A stretch of 64,000 nucleotides of DNA, taken from the NCBI GenBank assembly GCA_021397835.1, contig JAJFZO010000065.1, positions 1,302,001 through 1,366,000 on the forward strand. The letters run 5' to 3'. Shown here in pieces: positions 28,101-39,200 of this stretch; position 1 is the stretch's first letter; the number at the start of each line of letters is the position of its first letter. Made by a program: the position numbers and the translations under genes. This DNA comes from Moringa oleifera (Eukaryota > Streptophyta > Magnoliopsida > Brassicales > Moringaceae). The notes beneath the pieces are model-generated. The model had not been told where the DNA came from, did no database searches, and saw nothing but the letters and a program-made list of their open reading frames with translations.

Positions 28101-28263
28101 TACATGCCACTCAATGGTTTTACAGATCTCTGAGCGAGAAGGAGAAGACTCTGGTAACACAGAAGCATATGGAGCAATTGCTGACTGTTACACTGAGCTA
28201 GGAGATCTTGAGAAAGCAGGAAAATTCTACGATAAATATATTTCAAGATTGGAAAAAGACTGA
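25111..28263 (+). CDS. FLU: FLUORESCENT IN BLUE LIGHT (FLU), chloroplast TPR protein
   Basis: Exons: 25111-25207, 26024-26277, 26530-26692, 27292-27612, 28061-28263 (1,038 nt, 345 aa; Arabidopsis FLU is 316 aa). The order is: an N-terminal plastid transit region (MAVFVRCSCFFIRPFSLRPL, basic and hydroxylated); a membrane segment at about 157-174 (MPLLLLVALIGATVGG); a coiled coil (ELQRLNEQLRQINAALRRQ); and C-terminal TPR repeats (about 230-345) ending TELGDLEKAGKFYDKYISRL. FLU is a thylakoid-bound negative regulator that binds glutamyl-tRNA reductase (HEMA1) through the TPR and stops protochlorophyllide building up in the dark. Exons 3-5 are strongly supported. Exon 1 and the exon 1/2 junction are inferred: the acceptor was set at 26024 because earlier choices hit a stop. 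The exon 3 acceptor was set at 26530 because it restores the family alignment. Confidence 0.92.
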
Positions 28264-28995
28264 TGATTTTCCATTATGTAATAGTTCTGTCATGCAATTG
28301 AAATGGTGAGGTTGAGATAGCAGTTAAAGAATTTTTGCACGGCTTGCAGATCAAATTTCTGTATGTTTAATTGTATGAATGTCATAAATCCCAAATGGCA
28401 GGCCAGAAATAGAGTGAAGTTCTGTTTTACCCTAGTAATATTTGTGATTATGTCTCCATGCTTGGTTAATATGCCACCACAATAGAGCCTCCTGTTCTTT
28501 GTTGGCAACTGATTTTCAGTAGAGCTTCCATGCTAAACAAATATTGTCGCCTTTGTTCTGCATGGAGTTTTTACAACCTGATGGCATTTACCTGTATATA
28601 AAGCAATGACACTGGTGCCATCAAGCAAAAGAAATTAGAATGTTATCTATGACAAGCAACCAAAGAAAATTAACACCTTCCATACTCAATAATAAAGATC
28701 TTAAGAATAATATCTATATACATAAAAGAGAGCAAACTCGTGACATAGACAACAGTGGGTAACAATCTCACCGATAGAAACAAAAATACATTAAAAGCTT
28801 CATAGGGGTTTACAATTCAAGTAAAACCATAGTATTCATGCATACATAAGGTGGAATTTCCGTACTGATAAAAGCTGGTAACAACCTCACTGCTAGATAG
28901 AGAAAATTACATTGAAAAGCTTCCTAGGTTTAAAACTCACTCAGATAAAACCTGCAAATGCAGGAAATAAGGGGCATTCTGACAAATTCTTACAA
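28264..28995. other. Convergent 3' intergenic region (FLU / UBP1)
   Basis: FLU ends at 28263 and the UBP1-type gene ends at 28996 on the other strand, so both 3' UTRs and poly(A) sites share these 0.7 kb. No gene, and no structured RNA that I can recognise, is visible. Confidence 0.7.
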
Positions 28996-31900
28996 TCACT
29001 GGTAGTACATAAGCTGCTGGGCTGCAGCAACATTCTGAAACCCACCATCATATATTGCCTGGCTTGCTCCAGCAGCACCCACTCCCATTGGGGCCTGCTT
29101 CATAGGATGCTGTCCCTGCATCAGGGCATGGACACCACCCATCTTGCTCATGGCTAGTTGTCTTTCGTATGCTAAGAGGTCAGTGGCTGAAAGCCCTGGT
29201 AACGGTGCAGCAGCAGGGGGAGGAAGTGGGTTTGAACTTGTTCCAGCTGGGGTGGGCTTGCTGCCCCAAGAGCACTACAATCACAAAAGGGAAAACATAA
29301 CAATCACTACAAGACCCCACATCAATGCATAAATATATACAAACATGAAAACAATTGCCAAACTTTATTATAATCGAGGAGTTGACACTCTTTTAGTACT
29401 TACACACACAAGTTGCGCAAGCAACAAAAACTGTACCTTAATTTGTTTGCCACACAGAAATGACTGAGAATTCCCCATTTGAATTGCCAGAGCTGCCTCA
29501 GCATGAGTGCTGTATCTCACAAAACCAAAACCTTTGTCTCTCTGAACTCGAACCTCCTCAATCACTCCGGCACCAAGGGCATGGAAGTGGCGGTGGAGAT
29601 CAAGCTGGGTAACCTGCAGAGTAGAAAAACATAACAAGTTAAATTAGTTGTAAGTTCACCTCTGAGAAACATGACACTGGATAATCAGAAAAGTTTTTCC
29701 TATCCTTCCAAACTTTCAGACTGAAAAGTACAGAGTCCAAAACGCATCTCTCTTTTCTCTCTCTAACACACGCACACACACACACACACACACAATTGGG
29801 AAGAAAGTTGGTAGATAAGTGATGGTTTCCTGCCTCTGGAGCAAGATTGCCAACATAAACAGTAGTGTACTGGGGATTGTTTTCAGGAGCCTCACTATTT
29901 GTTGTCTCTTTTCCATCTTCTGCACATGGAAGGTTACAAATATCAGCTCACTGATCAACAAGCTTAAGACCCACAGACACATATTTCAAGCTATTACACA
30001 TCCATTTCATCCACACAAAGCAGAATCACAAGATAGAATAACAAGATAAAAAACCAAAACGAATGCAATACATCCAAGGTATGGAAACAATCAACAAGAA
30101 ATTGTCGATTTTCAATGTTTTAGAACGAGAAAATAATCATCCATAATACAATAGATGCACCTGACGAGCCATTGGTCAGTTCCACCACACTTTTGGCATC
30201 AGAACTCTGCTTGTCCTCATTGGTTCCAGCACCTTTCGTTGCCCAGTTACATCGTATCTGTCTACTACCCAGCCACTTTCCTAACAAGAGAAAATCAAAA
30301 CCAGGCTCAAACTTATTAGCTCATGGACAGATGTCAAAAATATACATCCGACAGACCACAACAGAACTACAGCAAACAAATGAGAAAAAAACACTGTCCT
30401 TCATAATATTCTTGATCTTAATTTCATGTAGTACACTGGGAAGCTATATCCCAATAAGTTCATGCAGATGCACCAGAATGAAACAGTAAAAATCCTAAGC
30501 TGATAATCATGACCTTTTGTAATGTGCTTTTGTCTTAATGTGAAAAGAACATGACAATAAATGATAGGCTAAGTGAACTGCATCATCCTTACCAGTCAAA
30601 TCATTTATTGCACTTTGAGCATCCTGCAGAAGAAAGTAATACCATCACATCAGAAACAATTTTACTACACAGGACAGATAACAAATGAAATAAGACAATA
30701 AAGTAGTACCTGCTGATTCCGGAAAGAAACAAACCCAAACCCTCTTGAACGCCCAGTTTTCTGATCCCACATAACCCTTGCATCTCTGTAACCAGCAAAA
30801 ATATCAGATAGCCACAAAGTAACCAAAATGCAGTACATGTCAAAAGGTTTATTAACTAATGAATTTTGCATTTTGAATGTTCATAGATATTAATGCAGAC
30901 ATATATAAACATATAAATTTAGTGATCAGAGAGCAGAAGCTTACGAACAACTGGGATAAACAGAGAAGCATGCAAACAATGTTGCATCAGTGACCTCAGG
31001 GCTGAGGTCTCCAACAAAAATGTTGTAGTGACCTGCATGTCATGATGAACATATCATACACTAATCATCCTAACTAAATGTCAACACATCATACAATCAT
31101 TTCCAAGTACAATATCACAGATGAAAACAAGAAATAACCTGATGTATCCTCCCTCTGGCCACTAGCATATGCCCAATTAACTTTGATAGGCTGCCCAAAT
31201 CTGAAAATTGCATAATACTATGTGTAAGCCAATTAAGACCAAGGCTAAATAAAATCATCCCAGGATTTTACTTACAAATGCCTTCCATTAAGAGACAATA
31301 TAGCAAGGGCTGCTGATCTGCGATCAAAGTAGTGAATAAATCCATAGGACGACTGCAGATGTAGAAGCAAAAAAGATGTCAAGGATACATTACTCCCTAC
31401 TAGTGTTTTTTTTTTTTAAAAAAAAAAGGAACTAAAATAATGTTTTGTCATAAAGAAAACGAGTGGATAACACTGCAGCCCAACACATACAACCAAGCAA
31501 AAAAATAGCAAGCGGCCTACAAATTTAGAAACTTTACCTTTTCTTTTCTAATAAGTTTGCAGCCTTCAACAGGACCAGTGCTTGCGAAAACTTCTTGTAA
31601 AAGTGGCTCTGTCACCTGTGTATGAATATTCCCAACGTACCTGCATTTTCTCAAAAATAAAGAAGCTAGAAGTTTTAAAAAAGAAACAAAACAAAAAATA
31701 AATACAGCTATAAGTAACTTCCTCAACAGTAAGAGAAAGGCAAATATTAGACAAAAATCAACACTTAGTCATTGCCATTTGATGACTTTGAAAGGGACAA
31801 CTTAAGAAATAACAACTCTTGCACCTCAACATGTTCAGCGAGTACAGTACAAGAAACTCATGCATAAGAAGCATGAAAGCAAGAAGGGCACTCGCATAAA

Positions 31901-33693
31901 CCATACAAGTGAAACTATACAACAAAAAATCAAAAGAAAAGAAACAAGAATAGAAAGAGAAAATATCCAAACACTCACACACTGCGGCAAGTACTTGGAT
32001 CAAAACCAGGAGGAAGATTGCCACTTGGGATTGGCTCTATCTGCAAAATAAAATGTGAAAAAAGGAAAATAAAAAAAGAGAACAAAATAAACGAAGAGTC
32101 CCTCCCACTCTACCCAGGTGTAAAGTACTTAGATCCAAAGAGTATTTTCAGAGCATATCTATAAGTAAACCTACCAAATAGAAACAATATAGCAGTTCCA
32201 AATTAGAATAGGTAATTCCAAACCTAAGTAGACAGCAAAACAGCAAAGAGATCACAGTTCTAGAAGTAAACCTGATGGCAAATAAGCACTTAAAAGAAGT
32301 TGCAATATTGACCACAATGAGTACTTTGTCTTATTTCTAGGTTGAGAACTTGATTAAAAAAATTTGACTTATTACACCCACAAAGCCACTGATGTAATCA
32401 GGAAGAAGTTTACGAAAAAGATATTGTTATACAAATTGACACAGTTAAATGTAATTACTGAATAGTTTGTTATTGAAATCCACCATTATATCAGCTGGGA
32501 TTAAGTTAAAGAAAAAAGAAAGTATTGAATTCTTGCCCAAGGCATGATTTCTAATCCAACACTTCAAATAGAAACTCCTCCTCCCTCAATGAGAAGTTTA
32601 GGTATTCAACCAATCAGTATTCATGGTAGAAGTTGTCAAGCATCCTCTAGAGTTGCCCAAGATATTGTTCCAGATTTTTTTAAAAAACAAAAATATGAAG
32701 GACCCTTGGATCAAGCCTTTTAGTATGAAAGAGAAAAAAGCATACACAATCCCCCCGACAGTTTCTGACATTTACCAGAAAAGCGGCCTTATTTCATCTC
32801 CAATTAGAATTTTAGTTTCCACCACTTTCAGCAAAATTAGGTGCTTCAAAATCTACTAAAATGAATCACACACTTAATGGACTAATTTTGCTACTATAAG
32901 AGAAGCAAGGAAGAAAAGAGGAAATAAATAGAACAGAATGTATACCATGGGAAAGTAATGGGAAGCTAAGAGCCATTTTATCGAAGGGAACAAACATTAT
33001 TTGTAATTTGCAAATAGAAAATAAAGTAAACATTAAGAGACGAAAAACAAAATGATGTGTGACTGCATTTACGCTGAGTTTTTTTGGTGGGGAGGGGGGC
33101 AGTGGCAGGTATGTAGGATTGAAAATATAAGCTAAATCCAATAATAGGCTGACTAAAGACCACATTCTCAGCACTATCACATTGTTAAAAACTTTTAATT
33201 CCCGTATATTTCCGGTGATTGCTCACCATCCCCCCAAAAAAAATAATCAGCAAATGAAATCCAGGAGACCAGGGGGCGGGGGGGAGTGTTTGTAAACTAG
33301 AAAACCCTAGCTCGCACGAACTGAATCCTCTCCCCAGAAAACCCAAAAAGTTAGACAGGACAAGTTACACGAAATCCCGAACTTCGACTCCCGAATTCTC
33401 AGCAAGTATCAAAATCCCCAGTTAACCCTAGTTCTGGATTCCTATAAAACACACGAACTAAATCGAGCTCGACGATTAAGAACACCACAAAAGAAGCAAA
33501 TCAAAGCTCTAAAATAGAAATAGAAATGATCATCTATGGAAAGCATACAAAAGAACGAGAGAGAGAGAGAGAGAGAGAGAGAAGGAACCTGAGGAGGAGC
33601 TAAGAGGCCAGGGTGATAGAGCGACTGTTGCTGGAGGAGAGCTTGCTGCATCAAGGCTTGTTGTTGCTGCTGCTTCAGCCTCTGGTGCTGCAT
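28996..33693 (-). CDS. UBP1B: Oligouridylate-binding protein UBP1 (three RRMs)
   Basis: Twelve minus-strand exons: 33693-33589, 32040-31979, 31640-31538, 31352-31276, 31200-31139, 31032-30945, 30785-30710, 30623-30593, 30280-30161, 29919-29834, 29613-29437, 29274-28996. The sum is 1,266 nt, 421 aa, close to Arabidopsis UBP1B. A glutamine-rich N terminus ([17 protein letters not shown]) is followed by [10 protein letters not shown], then RRM1 (VYVGNI at about 56), RRM2 (IFVGDL at about 141, RGFGFVSF), RRM3 (VYVGNL at about 262, KGFGFVRY), and a C terminus ending [16 protein letters not shown]1 proteins are TIA-1-like nuclear and stress-granule RNA-binding proteins. They bind U-rich introns and 3' UTRs and help splicing of weak plant introns. 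All introns are GT-AG except the tenth, which is GC-AG. I cannot separate UBP1A, B and C; synteny in Arabidopsis fits UBP1C or UBP1B. Confidence 0.93.
29773..29794. repeat. (CA)n microsatellite in UBP1 intron 10
   Basis: A run of about 11 CA units lies within the GC-AG intron (29833-29614) of the UBP1-type gene. On the gene's own strand it reads (GT)n, not far downstream of the GC donor. Confidence 0.85.
33557..33582. repeat. (GA)13 microsatellite in UBP1 intron 1
   Basis: On the transcript strand this is (CT)n, starting six bases after the first donor site (GTTCCTTCTCTC...). It makes a pyrimidine-rich start to intron 1. Confidence 0.9.
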
Positions 33694-33850
33694 TTTCTAG
33701 GGAAATCCTGGCGTTTGTTTCCCGAGAAAATGTGTCCGCTGTGTGCTAGGGCTCAAGTACTTTGGCCTCGAGAAAGTTTGAGAAAAAAAAAATAAAAACA
33801 GATAGAGAGAAAGGCCTCAGAAAGAGAGAAAACGAATGGCTGCAAAGAAA

Positions 33851-33860
33851 GTATTTATAG
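33851..33860 (-). promoter_or_regulatory. TATA box of the UBP1 gene
   Basis: On the minus strand this reads CTATAAATAC, about 160 bases upstream of the start codon. That fits transcription starting near 33825. Confidence 0.55.
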
Positions 33861-34745
33861 AACGATTTTTTGGGTGCATGGGTTCTGATAACACTACCGA
33901 CTCGTGATTCCGCTGAATCGAACCGCCAACAAGAGATGGAACAGACAATAAGATGGGCGGGTTTCCATCTGACGGCCCAACCCAATTATGGCCACGCCTC
34001 CCGCGAATATGAAGCAACCACGTGCGCTAAAAGCATCAACAGCTTCGAAATGTCGGCCTCAAAACGCAGTCGGATCGACTCTAAGAGCTTGGCCAACGTC
34101 GAGAAGGAAAGCCTCATGGGCTTCGTCCACCGGGACGACCGAATTTGGGCTTCTGATTTTATTCTTAATATCGTACCTGTGTTGATTTAATTTTTTTAAA
34201 GACAAGATGAAAAATAATATTTTAATAAAATAATTAATTAAAATATATTTTATTTATTTTTATATTAATTTTATAAAGTATGAAAACATTTTTATTTTTA
34301 AAAAAGTAAAAAAGTAATATAAATCGTATCAATAAAAAATTTGAATCTCATAAATTAATTTTTATACTTTACTTATTTACAAATCATATAATTAAATAAA
34401 ATTTACATTATATATTTTATCAAAATATTTTTCAAATAATAAAAATAATTTTAATAAATACATTTACAATGATTGAGTTCAAAAAACCAATAATATCTAC
34501 CCATAATCTGTGACCAAAAAAAAAAAATCTTTCTTCTGAGTAGCAAATTTATATAGTTGTCAAGAAGAATCATAATTATAGAATCCTGTGGGAAATTTGG
34601 AGGAACTGCATGTTCAACTTCAACAGGTTCCCAATCAAGCCGACAGTAAGAGGAAAGAGATCTTTAAATCGAATGCCTGCGAGTAGACAAGCTCATGATG
34701 AAGTTCATATGCATTGTCGGTCAAGCTCCGATGGGTTAGGCGGAG

Positions 34746-34857
34746 GAAAATGGGAAGGAACAACTATGTCCGTAATTCCTCGGCCTTTTCTCAACCCAGA
34801 GAAAAATGGGAAGGAACAACTATGTCTGTAATTCCTCTGCCTTTTCTCAACCCAGAG
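34746..34857. repeat. 56-bp tandem duplication
   Basis: Two head-to-tail copies (about 34746-34801 and 34802-34857) share tgggaaggaacaactatgtc, then taattcct, then ccttttctcaacccagag. They differ at only a few positions, so the duplication is recent. It lies 0.6 kb downstream of the JAZ stop codon. Confidence 0.9.
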
Positions 34858-35467
34858 TGCATTTAGGACGAAAAAGCATGTAAGAACCAGCCAGGGACAA
34901 ACATCCAAGAATCACATCTTTATCTGGAAATGTCAAGAAAATGAAGTTTCGAAACTGATGTCAATCAAGTGATTGACAAAGAGCTGGTTTATTCAACAGC
35001 CCTGGTCCGCTTTGATTGTTCTCCCTTTCTAATGATCTTTCAATGAGGAATCCTCGCGTTTACCTTTTGGCTTTCTACACTAACTTGCAGATTACAGCAG
35101 CATCAATATTGCCACACCACCACAGTTAAATGCTACCAGTTGGAAATTGCCGCAGAGACATGATAACTCTGGTTATAACTCAGATCAACTACTTGCACCA
35201 CAAACTATAATCTATGCAAATTGATCTCAACACTTTCTTCATGGTGCCACAAGATCCTAAGAATATAATTGTTACTTAAATTGAAAAAGAATATACAAGA
35301 ATTTTCTCTCACTGAGGCGTTTGATCAAAGCCTAACATGATATCTTTAGATGCAAAAGTATTCGCCATGATATCAATCACAGAAGACAGTAACAATAGCC
35401 CAACAACAGAAGTTAGGATTTGCCCGCTATGGTATTCTAAGCTACAAGAATGTTTGAAGAGATCTTC

Positions 35468-37232
35468 CTATAACTTTAGATCAAGATCTTTCAAGCGTTG
35501 CCCTTCCTCAAGCATGGGATTGGCTTCCTCATCTGGCTTGGGAGTTGCACCATTAAAGTTTTCTTGGCGTGATGATTGACCTCCATGAGAGAATGTGTCC
35601 GCTCCCTCTGGTTTGGGAGGGTGAGCTCCATTATGGTTAACTTGGTATGGTGCTCTTGCTGATACCCTGGGAAACAGAACAAGCCGGAGATTCAATTTTC
35701 CCACCTCTTAAAAACAAAAATACATTCATCAAGATCGATTGTCACAGTTTAACGTCATCATTAATTAATATACCTGTCTTTTCTCTTTGCAAAGAATCGG
35801 TGAAGTGAAGCTCTCCTGGCTATACGTTCAACAAGATGAAGTTGGGTTTGATCGCTTCCAGACGTGGAAGGGACATTCAGGTCAGGAACAACAGGGTTGC
35901 TGGAACTACTCTTAGCTGTAGCAGAACCAGAAACAATTCCATTAGAAGTGCTGGAGTTTCCTCGGCTAGCCAACTCCATAATCTCCTTAGCCTTATCAGC
36001 TGGAAAGTCATTAAACACTACAACTTGTCCTCCATAGAATATTGTCAATTGGGCAGGTCCTCGCTCTGCAATTGCTGGTTTCCTGAATCATAGGCATCCA
36101 CTGTAAGTTTATGTTTCTTCATTAGATGTATCTCACTGTGCTAACAACAGATGGAGAGTGAAAGCAACGGACCTTAAGTCAGGCTTATTAGCAGCGTCTT
36201 CTGCAGATGCAGAGGGGGCAGACCCAGAAAGCTGATGGAAAAAATCAACAGATTTAGCACTTGAGGAGGCACCGGCATTTTGCCTGGAGTTCTCAGCTCG
36301 ATTGTCCTTGTTAGGCAGTAGGTTCATCGTCGGTGGCCATGGCCTGAATGTCTCCGGACCTGAAACATTGTAACATCAGGCATTTTATAAAAAATCTCAA
36401 TAATTTTGTGAACAACATAATTCTCGACCCACCGTGCTCAACAGGGAAACCCTCAAAAACATATCAACCTCTCGTTTTAGAGCTCAGTGGCATCTGGTTT
36501 ATCTATACAATGGGTTTATTTCCTTACCCAGAAAATTCATTTAACTCGTCAAACTTAGCTAAAAAGATTCGTTTGATGCGAAATAAGAAACTAAAAGAAT
36601 GGAAAATTGTAATTATTTACCTACAAATCACAATCTTTTAGGGCCAAAGGCCATTTGGGTACATCTCTTACAAGGAATTTTTGGTATAAAAATCCTTCTA
36701 TCATATGTGTAAACGACATTTTTTATAGAAGAATTAAAAATAAATAAATAAATTTCTTCTTTCCCTTTTGTCATTCTTTTTATTAAATAGTGATGGAAAA
36801 AAAAAACATTTTTATCCAGTTTCCTCTCTTGAAAATTCATACTCTGACTGGTGCAAGGAACCAAATTAAATCTTGAATCGAGAATTCTCACCATTCAACA
36901 GCCCCAAAAAAGGAAAGGCCCAGAACTGTTTCTATTTGCCTTCAATAATTCATAAAACCAAAACAAACGAATCCGCAATTTTTCTCTCCATTTTCTTAGC
37001 AAACGAAACATGAAACCCCCCTAGCTAAAGAAACCACGAACTAAACTCCCAACTTCAAAACCACAGAAAGGAAAAGAGAATCACTACCTTTAGCTTCCAT
37101 CTTCCCAGCAATCCCAAGACTGATATCCCCAAGACTTCTTTTCTCCTTCAAGTACTGGCTCAAAAGATTGCAGGTCTGAGCAAAATTTGATTTCTCCGGC
37201 GCCTTGCCTGGCTTCTGGCTTGAATGCGACAT
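35468..37232 (-). CDS. JAZ6: Jasmonate ZIM-domain repressor, JAZ5/JAZ6 (TIFY11) type
   Basis: Four minus-strand exons: 37232-37088, 36359-36173, 36082-35774, 35666-35468 (840 nt, 279 aa). It starts MSHSSQKPGKAPEKSNFAQT with the conserved LLSQYLKEK and DISLGIA segments. The ZIM/TIFY motif TIFYGG is at 124-129, followed by FNDFPADKAKEIM. The Jas motif (about 195-222) is VERIARRASLHRFFAKRKDR, then VSARAPYQV. The C terminus LDLKL (275-279) is an LxLxL EAR motif, as in JAZ5 and JAZ6. JAZ proteins repress MYC-type factors, recruit TOPLESS (directly through EAR or through NINJA) and are degraded by SCF-COI1 when jasmonoyl-isoleucine is present. The last intron splits the Jas motif after KRKDR; keeping that intron gives a stop three codons later. 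The JAZ5/6 assignment rests on the VERIARR degron variant, the EAR end and synteny. Confidence 0.92.
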
Positions 37233-37310
37233 CCTCTTATCTTCTACTCCAGAGCTCCGTCGAAACGAATATGTGACAACGAAGCTGCAGATGGACGAAC
37301 TTTCAGGTGC

Positions 37311-37320
37311 TTATAAATAC
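37311..37320 (-). promoter_or_regulatory. TATA-like box of the JAZ gene
   Basis: The minus strand reads GTATTTATAA about 80 bases upstream of the start codon, a common plant TATA variant. Position and orientation fit; nothing else confirms it. Confidence 0.45.
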
Positions 37321-37525
37321 AGAGAATCAACTTTCTCTATCTACTTTAGGAAGGAGAGGGAAAGGGGTTTTTGGAGAGGCGCAGTACATGAGCGACTTGG
37401 AAGAGGGACGGAGGGGTCCTTTAACAACGTCCTTTGAACCTGATCAGCCAAGGAGGGGCGCGTTCGTTCTTCGCCTTACAATTTTTTTATATAAAATAAA
37501 TGTTTATATTAAATTTGCTTTGAAG

Positions 37526-37531
37526 CACGTT
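37526..37531 (-). promoter_or_regulatory. T/G-box (AACGTG) upstream of the JAZ gene
   Basis: On the gene's strand this reads AACGTG, about 295 bases upstream of the start codon. AACGTG is a known MYC2-type bHLH site in jasmonate-responsive promoters, so it would fit JAZ feedback control. The motif is short and could occur by chance. Confidence 0.4.
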
Positions 37532-37679
37532 TTTGTTTTCCTGAAAATGTGGGGCCCACTGGAGGTAAAAGGTGTAAAAAGAGGAAAATAACAATTAAGT
37601 CGGAGGGAGAAAGTCAAGGTGGAAGACAGTCCCTTCTGTCCTCACCCAAATCTGCCCTTCTATTTGATTGTAATAACAA

Positions 37680-38480
37680 TCTAACCAATAATAACAATTA
37701 CATAATAAGTTAAAAATTATATAAATTTTAATATTTATTTTAAATTATCGATCACATTTTTATATTTAAAAAATAAATTAAATGTTAATATATCAATTTA
37801 ATTTAAATTAAATTTTAATATTAAATATCATAAAAATAAAAAATATATATTTATTATTAAAATTTTTCAAAATAATTTAAATAAATTATCATTTTTATTT
37901 TTAATTCATTTTTAAAATGTTAATAATTTTATATATAGTATTTTTTATTAATTTAAAATTTAGATAATATGAATTTTTAAAATGTAATATTTAAAAATTT
38001 TTAAAGCTTTTTTGTGATGAAAACTTAAATATATTTTATATTTATCAAATAATTTAGGTTAACATTAAAAATTTATGAGATTTTTACACTGCATAATATT
38101 ATTTCAAATAAATAAAAATATATAACTAAATTTAAATTTAAATGATTATAACAAATTTAAAAATGCTTTTATTGCTAAATATTTTAATAATATAAAAAAT
38201 AAATTTTACATTTTAATTTTTAAAAAAATAATTTTAATTCATAAATTATTTAGTATTATAATATAATATTTAAATAATTTTCAAAACATTTCGTAATGAT
38301 AATTTAAATATTTGTTTACATTTAAGGTAAATTTTAAATTAAATTTATTGCATAAAATTTTTGTTATAAATATTTATAATTTATAATTTTTAATAATATT
38401 TAAGTATATTTAAATTTAAAATAATTTATATAATTAATTTAATTGATATTTTAAAATATAAAATAAATATAATTAAATTT
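37680..38480. repeat. AT-rich dispersed repeat copies
   Basis: Two segments (near 38000-38040 and 38290-38370) share the word order of the element at 24.4 kb: a TTT-G/A-TGATGA/ATAAT word followed by TTAAAT, then AAATTTATTG and AAAATTTTT. They are more diverged than the 24.4 and 44.6 kb copies. Confidence 0.4.
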
Positions 38481-38979
38481 TTTTTTTTGATAAATTTATG
38501 GTCTTAATGCTTTTTGGTACAGCAAAATATAAAAGTTTGTATCCACAAAACAGAGTAATCAACTAACTGCCAGCGACCCCATTGAATAACCCAAAAAAAA
38601 AAAAAATCAATTCACTTTATGTTATGTCAATATCTATTGTTATAATTTTTTTAACAAAATAAAATTTTCAACTTTATCCTCGACAAAATAAATTACATAA
38701 AATCATAACCTGAAAACAATCTTAAGTACGTTAAATATATATTTTCATTTTATAATATGTTATCTTTATTTTCACACTGCTATTAAATCAAGCATCCAAC
38801 ATTCTATCATTTAAAGTTTCAAATTATTACCTTTTCATTCAATTAGTTTTAATGGTATTACTATTTTAATAAATTATCATCATAAATAATTATAATTCAT
38901 TATAAATTATGTAATCAAAAAAAGCATGAAAAAAGTTACATCGGATATCAATTTAAATTTTATTGTTTTGATTTTTTAA

Positions 38980-39200
38980 TTATACATTCAAATTTTTAAT
39001 TTAAGTTAATTCAAATTTTATTAAAAATTTTAAAAATTAAAGATATTTAAACCAAAAATTTTACATAATAAATTTTGATTTTAAATTTTATATGAACATA
39101 AACAAATGTTTAGGCTACCATCATAAAATATAATTAAGATTTTAAAATATTAAAAATATATTTTTTAACTTTCTATTATTAAAAATTTTAAAAACTTATA
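38980..39200. repeat. AT-rich dispersed repeat, reverse orientation
   Basis: Read on the minus strand, ctaccatcataaaat (39115-39129) becomes attttatgatggtag, and acataataaattttgattt becomes aaatcaaaatttattatgt. These are the two landmark words of the 24.4 and 44.6 kb copies, in the same relative order but inverted. Confidence 0.45.

Larger units (their letters stand above)
33694..35467. other. Intergenic: UBP1 promoter and JAZ 3' region
   Basis: Next to 33693 lie the UBP1 leader and promoter (TATA box near 33855). About 34190-34500 is AT-rich with no features. About 34600-35467 is the likely 3' UTR and flank of the JAZ gene, and it contains a 56-bp tandem duplication. No coding gene is supported; open frames at 33870-34190 overlap the promoter. 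Confidence 0.6.

Noticed and set aside
35836..36093. Plus-strand frame antisense to the JAZ exon
   Set aside because: A shadow of the JAZ coding exon with no independent features.
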